A model generated the notes under the pieces. The model worked only from the letters and a program-made list of their open reading frames with translations, ran no database searches and was not told the DNA's origin. Below, one piece after another: positions 55,915 through 64,000 of a DNA stretch of 64,000 nt; the stretch's first letter is position 1, and each line of letters starts with the position of its first letter. Where the stretch lies: NCBI RefSeq assembly GCF_018294505.1, contig NC_057812.1:63940494-64004493 (forward strand). The letters run 5' to 3'. Origin of the DNA: Triticum aestivum. Taxonomy: Eukaryota; Streptophyta; Magnoliopsida; Poales; Poaceae. The position numbers and the translations under genes were made by a program.

Positions 55915-55963
55915 AGTTTGTATTGAAATCTTTAAAAAGACTTATATTTACAAACCGAGGGAG
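55915..55963. mobile_element. Stowaway-type MITE, right half only
   Basis: The stretch includes GAAATCTTTAAAAAGACTTA and ends in AAACCGAGGGAG followed by TA. This is the right terminal half of a Triticeae Stowaway. The left half is missing, and a Helitron-like 3' terminus stands just upstream. Confidence 0.6.
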
Positions 55964-56458
55964 TATCAGACGTCTGGCAGAAAGAGTTTCCCTTAGTTAA
56001 ATCTAGTAGTCCTACGTGGTTGCAAATAGGCCTACTATATATGGTAGAATGCGTGTCTTATACCCCCAAGTTGATTATGTGCCCCTGTATAAGGGATGAA
56101 CTTCGAGTCGCTGACCTAGCCCATCCTGTGGTGACTGGGCCGAGTTTGTCCTTGACTACACCCCATAGTCATGCCATCGTTATTTGCATTGCTTGAGTCA
56201 CTAACTCCTTGTTTGCATTGGTCATCTCATCAGTGTCGTCTCTCATTGTTGCCACCTCTCCATCTCTTGAACATCTCCTTCGCTCTCTTCCTCTCGTCGT
56301 GTCGACCTTTCTTAACCCCAGAGTATGACTCATAAGCCTCCTCTATTGTCGCCATCATCATCATCATCGTCATCTTGAACCTCCAATCAAGCTACAGGAC
56401 CTCAATTTCTTCGGAGGAGCCTCCCCATTCCTCATCGGGGCCATTTGCCTGTACTTCC
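55964..56458. other. Unassigned stretch
   Basis: About 500 bp including CT-rich sequence (56230-56330) and a (CAT)n run near 56354-56372. No gene or element is recognised. Confidence 0.4.
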
Positions 56459-57850
56459 TTTTTTTTAGAAAAGGAGGATGACCCCCGACCTCTGCATCTA
56501 GGCGATGCATACGACCACTTTATTAATTATTCTCACAAGACCTTACAAAGTCATACAACAGTAAGACTAAAGCCGCTGTCTAAACAACAAATTATCGCTA
56601 CATCTATCCAGTTGATGAAGGGGCGCAGATAGCCTGGGCCTAATACCAAACAGACATCGTAGCCAAGCCTAAGATCTAAGACCTGAGACCCCAACCTAGC
56701 CACTTGCCGGGTCTGGGACACACACTGGTCCGGCGTGCTCTCAGAGGCCGCCGCCGCCAACTGCCACCGCTCCATCTTCAGAACTGTATGGATGCATCAA
56801 CCTTGCTCGGTCCAGCTATCGTCGACGCCACCATGGCACCCAACGGCACCTCCTCCCTGCGTGCAAACAGCTGTACACGTCGCGGTCATCACTGATACAC
56901 CTCAACACCATGCTGCCACGTACCACCAGCCGACATAGCTTGAAGCCCTTGAAGAATCTGTCGTGCATAGCACCTGCCGACCAGGCATGACCAAGCGTAG
57001 CACCTGTCGGTCAGGCATGACTTGACATCTCCACCGAAGCTCCGTGCAAGACGAAGCCGCTCCACCTCCTGCCTCTGACTTCCAGCGCTGCTCCACAAAA
57101 CGACGCTCCCAAGAGAGAAACGACACCGCAGTGCCACCATCGTCCGGTCCGGAACACCAGATCCTAGGGTTTCCCTCGGAGCAATACGAGTGGGTCGACG
57201 GAAGTCACATGACGATGCATTCATCAAGGTAACGACGTGGAACACCACCATCGCCCGCCGTCGGCTCGGTTTTCACCGGCAACTACGTCTCCCCGACTCG
57301 CAACTGGTGCCAGATGACGGACCCCGAGATCCGAACACCCAGCCTCAGGCCGACCACCTCTGACAGAAGAGATGACCACCACCGCTGGCTACACCGGTCA
57401 GAACCTATCTGATCGGAGGTGCCGCCAATGAGACCACCAGGCCCTCCACGCCGCCGTCGCCGATCTGAAGACAGCATGCACGGCGCCGCAGCCAAGCCGG
57501 CCGCCGCCAACCGCAGCCGCCGCCGCCGCCCGAAGGGCCATCCGCAGCACCAGCAGCCCTGGCTCGCCGCGCCAAGCCATCGCCGTCCGAGGACGGGCCG
57601 GCCTCCGCCGCCTGCCGCCATCCGCCGTGCCGCAGATCCCAGATCGGTCGCGCCATCACACGCCTTGGGGTCCGCCCCACCCCAGAGACGTGCGAGAGAG
57701 GAGATCCCCCGCCAGCGCCGTCGGCCCCCGGGCTTAGCCCGGCGGCGTCTTCCGGCGGCGGCAGAGGGAGGGGAGGAGGGAGTTTGCGGCGGCGGTGGCT
57801 AGGTTTTTGACCGCCCGAGTCGCCCTAGGGGGAGGGCGACGCGGGGCGAG
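56459..57850 (-). mobile_element. Probable non-LTR-type retroelement or retrocopy, minus strand
   Basis: On the minus strand the segment begins GC-rich near 57850 with CGCCGCC-type leader sequence. It ends with AATTAATAAAGTGGTCG, GCAGAGGTCGGGGGTCATCC and an A-run (T8 at 56459-56466 on the plus strand). A GC-rich 5' end and A-run 3' end without LTRs fit a short non-LTR element or processed copy. No RT or endonuclease domain is visible. ORFs at 57283-57802 on both strands are GC artefacts. I did not identify a clear target duplication. Confidence 0.4.
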
Positions 57851-58558
57851 GGCCTGTACTTTCTCTTGAGCTATCTTCTCCTACAACCTACCAATGGCAT
57901 ACGGTTTCATGCTCAAACATAGATGCAACAATGTGTTGAACTTGTTGAAAAATATGACAAGAGTGTTCACTTATTCATTAATGGTGGCACCAGTTCTTCA
58001 CTTGGTCCAAACAACTCACTCACCGGCTGCAACTCTCAAGGACTGTACTCCAACGCCAACGGCTTGTGAGAGATTTTTCTGACCAATTGGACGGACGCTT
58101 CACGTGATCGGTACTGTTCCACGATGCACCTCAGATACTTTGAAACTAGTTTGATCATTCCCGGAGACTGAGGCAAGGTTGGACCTCCGCAAAATTCACG
58201 CCTCTCCCCTAACGTGCGACTAGGAGAGAAGCGACGTGGGAGGAATTATGTGCTTCCCAAGCGTCGAGGAAGAAATCATGGAGGCAAGCAAGCTAGACCA
58301 ATGAAGAAGACATAGCTTTGGTTTTCATATGGGAAGATGTCTCACGTGATAGTACACCGCACAATACATGCAACCTAAAACCACTTAGTGACTGTCATTT
58401 GTGACCATAATTTGTGGAGCCTTTTTTCTTTCAGGAAGCACGTGAAAATGCAGCTCTCTACAATAAGCCGTGTAGAGCCAAAAAATGCCCGTGCGCTGCA
58501 AAAACTGGAACATAGTACTAAGTGCTGTAACTAGTGTGTAGGTGATCAAAAACTAATA
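57851..58558. other. Unassigned stretch downstream of the ABC1-type gene
   Basis: About 700 bp. At 57894-58082 a plus-strand 62-codon frame has no recognisable domain. At 58485-58496 TGCCCGTGCGCTGC resembles the Helitron-type hairpin but lacks its second arm and CTAG. Confidence 0.4.
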
Positions 58559-58632
58559 CTCCCTCCGTTCCAGAATACAAGGTGCACATGTTTTTCGAGA
58601 TAAACTTTAACCATCAATTAGACAAATGATAC
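58559..58632. mobile_element. MITE, left end only
   Basis: CTCCCTCCGTTCCAGAATAC follows a TA dinucleotide, the start of a Triticeae Stowaway-type MITE. The matching right end is not found in the next few hundred bases. Confidence 0.55.
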
Positions 58633-59171
58633 TCCCTAACTTCAGCAAGAACCATGTCTTCATCAACTATTCTTTCACCACAACATATGTGGTAGCATAC
58701 CTCCTTTCAATTATACAGCTTGAGAAATGTGCGAAAATTGCAATACGCCCTGCAATCAAATATGATCTCCCCTCTCAGTTTTACACACTGCTTCACCCTG
58801 CATACGACGAAACTAACAAGCAGATATCTCCTTTGCCTGACAACGCACTCTGATCAGGTTCAAATACGCAAAAAAATCGCATGACAACCAATTGGTTGGA
58901 TGGTGGTACTACCCCAAGCCTACCAAGAATCAAACCTTAGGCTTTGTTGTCTCATTAACATATGTTCCCGTAGATTGAGGGGGAAAAGGAATTATGCACA
59001 CTTTCACTTTCCCATGAATCCTACTAAGAAGTTGAACTCTCTTGTAACATTTCTGGAATTTGCATACAACTCAAAAAATATTTTCACTTAACGCCAGCGT
59101 AACTAAACCCAACTACCACAAAGAATGCAAGTTCTAGAAGCATGAGGATGTTTGTGCAATATTAAATACTA
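58633..59171. other. Unassigned, 3' flank of the ABC1-type gene
   Basis: Ordinary AT-rich sequence with no recognised repeat. Short ORFs (58626-58853 plus, 58900-59091 plus) carry no domain. Confidence 0.4.
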
Positions 59172-59241
59172 CTCCCTCCGTCCCATAATATAAGAACGTT
59201 TTTGACACTAGTAACGTTCTTATATTATGGGACGGAGGGAG
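59172..59241. mobile_element. Stowaway MITE, 70 bp
   Basis: This is an almost perfect palindrome: CTCCCTCCGTCCCATAATAT at the left and ATATTATGGGACGGAGGGAG at the right, with TA on both sides (59170-59171 and 59242-59243). It lies about 190 bp beyond the ABC1-type stop codon, probably in or near the 3' UTR. Confidence 0.93.
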
Positions 59242-59243
59242 TA

Positions 59244-59319
59244 CCTCTGTTCCTAAATATAAGAAGTTTTGGCAGTTTAAACTTAACCAACGAGACATCT
59301 TATATATAGAAACAGAGGG
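59244..59319. mobile_element. Second, worn MITE next to the first
   Basis: Imperfect inverted ends CCTCTGTTCCTAAATATAAG and CTTATATATAGAAACAGAGG. It starts directly at the TA that ends the previous MITE; the right-hand TA is two bases away. Confidence 0.65.
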
Positions 59320-59433
59320 TGTAATAAATAGGACAACAAACGCTTGCAGCTTTTGGAGAATGAGAGAGATTAGCACTGAACACAACATTCCGAAAACAGC
59401 TAGCAGGCTGAGCATTTCCGTTCTTCATTTTAC

Positions 59434-62400
59434 CTACCTCCACTGCTTGTCCAAGTAGTTGAGATATTTTGACATACAAATCCAGCATGTTTCTGGAACC
59501 TTGTCATGGGAATAGTTCACCAAGGCTAGGAATACATCAAGAATGAATCTTTGAGATTCAGGTTTCAGGGCGACACGGATTAGCATTGCGGTCCAGGCAT
59601 TTGGGGCCAAACTGATTGCTTGACGGAATGATTGAACACCATTAACCAACCTTCTGATCATTCTACTTCTCTACAAGTTCAAAAGAAGAAACCTTCAGTA
59701 CATACACACTTAGGCCCTATAGCATGTAACACAGTGCTGATATGAAATGCCACTAAAGACCAACTCATGTAGTAGCTCATAGAATCATCATCCTCTTTTT
59801 TTTCTCTGATTAAACAGACCAACTGTTTTTGGGGATTTAGGAAACAGACACCTAACGCAATTCTGGGATGATTCCGAGGGATGCAATGATGATGCAGCAG
59901 CCATGCATCTAGTACTGGAGTGTAAATTTGTGAAAAACAGTTAAGCAGTACGACCAGTTTCATGCAATCTAAAATGGGTGTTTTCAGCACAGAGTACACT
60001 GATGTAAGCGATTAGAAATGAGAAATCGTGACAAGCATTGACTAACCTCTGGATTTAGCTCGCCTGTATTTCCCTCTTCCTCAAATATACCTGGAAATGT
60101 TGTTTCTTGTAAGAATGCATCAGAAGCCTTCACAATGTCCTGGATAAGGAAAACACGAACCCTCCAGCCTTTCCTCGATAAAATGAAATGAAAAAGGTCT
60201 TCTGTAGCTGAAACAACCGAATGCATATCGAATGATCTCCAGTCAGAACTGCTGGCAGTATTCTCTTCTCCAGGTTTCTTTGAAGATTCTGACGACTGTT
60301 GAGATATAGCTGCAATCTGCATATTGAAGGATAGTAGGGATCAAATGTAGTAACAGAAGCTAGAAAGATAAAGAACACCAAAGGGTCAGCTGCCACATAA
60401 ATTCATGACAATGATAGCAACTCAACACTATGGTACATTTCTATTAGTCCTATGTCAGCTGATGTATGATGACCACCGCTAAAATTTGTATAAACTGTTA
60501 CAGCACTGGATGCATTCAAATCCTTTCGGGTCTTACCATAATAGCTATTAACATTTCCTAGTAAACAAGGGTAACAAGGGACTTCTTATTCATGCTCATG
60601 AAGAGATGGGGGCAAAAATCAGAACTAGAGCCATGATGCTGCAGCCATAGCAGACATGACAATATTCTTACCAAGTTATAAAATATTAAGACTTGAGAGT
60701 GCATTGCAAACAGTTCCAACAAGAAAGGAAACAGAAACAAAAACAACTAAGAACTACATACCAGCCGCTCCAGTCGATTCCATCTGATGGATCCATCATC
60801 ACGTATCAGAAGCTCCCTCAATATTTTCCTCATATCAGGGCTGGGGTCTGCAAGGAGCCTCCCAATGACAAATGGGTAAGCGCTCTCAATAACTTTGAAA
60901 TCAGGATCCAGTGCTTTTGCAGTCCCTTCTAAAGAACCAAGTGCTCTTATCACCAGTGCATAATCAGGAGGAAGAGAGAAATTAAAATCATACATGACGT
61001 CATACAGATGGTTCATTACCCCCTGTAAGAGAAGCAAATAGCGATTTAGAATGTACCAACTCATCCAGGTTAGGAAACTACGAATTGAAGGGCCAAATGA
61101 AGGCGGCAGCAATACACAAGACTGGAGAATGTGACAGAGACCCCAGTGACCGAACAGTGTGTATGTTAGAACCATGAGCAGCTAATTACTTACACAATGT
61201 TGGAACCTCAGGAGTGCAGAGAGAAGAAAATGTCACTGCTCCATTAATTTTTTTTAATATCATGTCTACTACACTTTTCGAGATGCATCAGAAAATTTTC
61301 ATTCTAAGCATAGCTTGACTGTGGTTATTACTAAAGCATTCATGTTATTTTAGCTGTTTGTTCAGTTCAGTTAAGGGCTATATAGCACATGTGCACTCCT
61401 AGGTCTCAACTATGATTAAGGTGTCCATTGATTTCGACGTTGCATGACAGAATACAAATTATCATAACAGAATATATACTGGAAAGAAGAACACTAACTA
61501 ACCTGAAAATCATTTGATTGCCTCCTTCCATCACCAAAGGCAACCCTCAATGCAGTTGCAACTGCATGTAGGTCTGTTCCCTCAGGGACAAATCCGAGTG
61601 AATGGAAGTCGTTCGCCAAGCCCAATGGGTCACGGTTAACATAGTGCACAAGCTGAAACAAGTGAACTCAGTTCCCATTAAGTTCTACTTCATATTTGAA
61701 TAAAGTAACACGAATGAAACCAACAAAGGCCATATAAACTCATAATAAAACATGTGTGCACTTTTTTTAAACCACTCATACCTGCTTATATGGTAGTGCA
61801 CATGTACTAAAACACACCAAGACCATTTAGTATATTATAATTTGATCCAAGTCACATAACTAGCTTAAACTTTTCACATGAGTGAGTACATGTGTATTGC
61901 TTTGCTTCTCAGTTCTATATTACTTGGCAGATACAGAACTCTTACTTTTTACTAACTTAAATTCAAGCAAATTTCATATATATACTAAGTTGTGATAATT
62001 GTGAAACGATAAGATTGTTTAGTCGACTATCTCTTGGCAAAGCTCCAGACTTGACTTCCTACTCGACATTTAGCATAGGAAATGACATTACCAATGTAAA
62101 CCTATCCTAAAATTAACTCTTCTCCAATCTTTGAAAACCATAAACTAAAGCCTAAACCCAATAGGTTCGAAATATAATACTCCCTCCGTCCCAAAATAAG
62201 TGTCTCAACTTTGTACTAACTTTAGTACAAAATTGTACTAAGTTTAAGACGCTTATTTTGGGACGGAGGGAGTAGTACAGAAAACAGGATAACAGGTTTA
62301 GCCACATATCATCTAAGTTCGAAATATATCTAGTTTTGCCATTAACAAGAATGACACTCTTTATAAAGATGTTCCAGGTGAATGCACAAAAACCAAACAA

Positions 62401-63516
62401 GCAACAAACATACTTGCATGTAAAAAGATGAAGCTTACCATCTGTATGAGTCCCACTCGATAGTGTCTTGGAATATCACCCATCATACCAAAGTCAAAAT
62501 AAGCAAGAGACCCGTCTTCAGTTGCCACCAGATTACCTGGATGGGGATCTGCATGGAAAAACCCATCTTCGAGAAGTTGTCTCAACGAGCAATAGAGACC
62601 CTATAAAGTTCACCCAAAAACATCAGCATACAAAATAAGAACACAACAACCCAATGAAACTAACCACATGACTTGCAAAGATAATGAATAAGTATGGTGA
62701 AAAGAGCGAAAGAATCATACAGTCCAACTTTGGCAGCTAACCGAAATACTATACAAACAATTCAATTATTTACAATCTTACACGAATCATAAAAAGAAAG
62801 GTAACTAGTCAACACAATATCAATAGTATGTATGTAGCTATGTCTGTATCCAGTCAAAAGAAATGTCGGTAAAGAATTCTGGTTAAGGAGCACTGTAAGT
62901 TTACCTCATCAATCATCTTTTTCCTGTTCAGATTGGCTTTGCTGATGCGCTCAGCATCGGTCAGCTTGATCCCGTCAATCCATTCCAGTGCTAGTATAGA
63001 TTTACGTGTATAAGTCCAGTAGACCTTTGGGACCTTGATACTGGTCCTGCCTTCACCACCTGAACCTGACAAGAAAACAAGATGATGACTTCACAGAGTT
63101 GCATATGTCAATTAATGCAGATGGAGTTCGCAGCCAAAAAGATGTTTGATGTTGAGAAATCTGAATATTTACTGTGTCCAGATTGGACTCAAGTGAGGGT
63201 AAGATGCCCTGCTCTATTATCTACTTAACAACTCGGATAACCTGTTCCATTACCAGCTTAAGTACTCAATTCAATACCTACTTCTTATAGTTAGGGTACC
63301 GGTACCTTCTAAGCTTGCTAACTTCTAGCTGACATAGTACTGATGCCTAATTCCTTCTGTTGTAATCCCCATGCCAATGATATGTATATAGAGGTTACTG
63401 ACAATCACAAATTGAATAGATAAGATGTCAAACTCACCATGAGAATACAGGATTGCAAATCTTTCAGCATTCTTCCCTTCTAAAACATAATCAATCTCAT
63501 CAAACATGTGTCTAAC
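59434..63516 (-). CDS. ABC1/UbiB-family atypical kinase, C-terminal 439 codons (partial)
   Basis: Seven exons are readable: 63516-63438, 63065-62905, 62600-62439, 61652-61503, 61022-60762, 60316-60047, 59670-59434 (stop TAG). All have GT-AG introns and consistent phases, summing to 440 codons with stop. Exon 1 here gives [18 protein letters not shown], the family's conserved N-lobe segment. The third has the nucleotide-binding signature HADPHPGN and the DFG motif ([10 protein letters not shown]). The KxGQ motif and any transit peptide lie off the window. In plants this family (ABC1K) is found in plastid plastoglobules and mitochondria, affecting prenylquinone metabolism; the long C-terminal extension after the kinase suggests a plastid member, possibly ABC1K3-like, but paralogue assignment is uncertain. 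No frameshift or stop is seen, so it looks functional. MITEs sit in one intron and just past the stop. Confidence 0.92.
62180..62272. mobile_element. Stowaway MITE in an intron of the ABC1-type gene, 93 bp
   Basis: Inverted ends CTCCCTCCGTCCCAAAATAA and TTATTTTGGGACGGAGGGAG with TA on both sides (62178-62179 and 62273-62274). It lies in the intron between exons 62600-62439 and 61652-61503, well away from splice sites. Confidence 0.93.
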
Positions 63517-64000
63517 CTGTTGAAACAAAAGGTGCACTCCGAATTAACTATAACGCACCGCATATCAAAGTCTAACCAACTGGACTAGAACCCAGGTTGG
63601 CTCAACCTCTCCAAAAAGAATTGCCAAAGTGCCTGCCCAAAGGATTCGGATAAATACAACTTTCTTGGTGACTAGCTGCCCATGTCATTCCCTTGATAAC
63701 ATTTACAGGAAACATATATCATATACTTATTGTTTATGATTTAGAAAGCAATACAGAAAGCATCACAATAATAAACTACCCAAGGTAAGTCACTTGGATG
63801 TAAATTACCACGAAGAAAACCATAACAAGTTGCTAAAACATTCAAGGCCATCATACATGCTTAAGGGAGAAAAAATCATAATATAATCCTAAAAGTTTTA
63901 TAGTTCGGCAGTTCTTAGTATGATATACAGATAATCCAAAGACAATCCACCATAAATGTGTGCTGAGAAAAAACCATATGTGAATTTTATCCGACACATT
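63517..64000 (-). other. Intron of the ABC1-type gene running off the window
   Basis: Upstream of the acceptor CAACAG (before 63516) no further exon is apparent to the right edge, so the 5' exons lie beyond 64000. Confidence 0.7.

Noticed and set aside
58480..58500. Another Helitron-type hairpin
   Set aside because: It has the first arm only; the second arm and CTAG are missing.
60747..61175. A single 142-codon minus-strand ORF in the ABC1-type gene
   Set aside because: It reads through an intron acceptor; splice-site analysis shows the exon is 61022-60762.

Overview
The window is nuclear DNA of a large grass genome, almost certainly Triticeae (wheat, Aegilops, barley or rye group). The evidence is the nesting of Angela/WIS/BARE-like copia LTRs, large-LTR gypsy elements, CACTA and Mutator elements, Stowaway MITEs and Helitron-like ends, plus a plant gene with short GT-AG introns. 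Family names come from recognition of sequence style, not from a database search.

Layout. 1-5166: 3' part of a gypsy element whose 3' LTR (1887-5166) is split by a 5'-clipped copia LTR (2178-3933). 5167-8754: a copia element reduced to an LTR stub, a broken RT-RNase H region and one full 3' LTR. 8755-9718: fragment of a CACTA TNP2 transposase. 9719-10466: truncated gypsy LTR. 10897-18151: half a Stowaway, a hAT-type MITE and two head-to-tail Helitron-like elements on the minus strand. 18202-34941: two tandem copies (offset about 9.16 kb) of a large-LTR, non-coding retroelement resembling a LARD/Sukkula. 35941-47354: a 3.8 kb solo LTR containing a CACTA (38387-45994), which in turn contains a 4.6 kb Mutator-like element (41141-45759). 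The Mutator-like element carries a six-exon transposase gene that is intact apart from one apparent single-base frameshift. 47662-55887: further Helitron-like ends in alternating orientation, enclosing a both-ends-truncated gypsy gag-pol segment flanked by 75-bp direct repeats. 56459-57850: probable non-LTR-type insert. 59434-63516: the only recognisable host gene, the C-terminal 439 codons of an ABC1/UbiB-type atypical kinase on the minus strand; its 5' part lies beyond the right edge.

Insertion order can be read from target-site duplications: the solo LTR (ACCGG/ACTGG) is older than the CACTA (CCA), which is older than the MULE (TTTTTGTAC). The Helitron terminus near 11153 is older than the hAT MITE placed on it. 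Most observations of interest concern how these elements recombined: patch-type repair repeats, mosaic LTRs, a junction at a primer-binding site, and Helitron ends meeting at a shared CTAG. I found no prokaryotic features, no CRISPR array and no obvious new host pathway.
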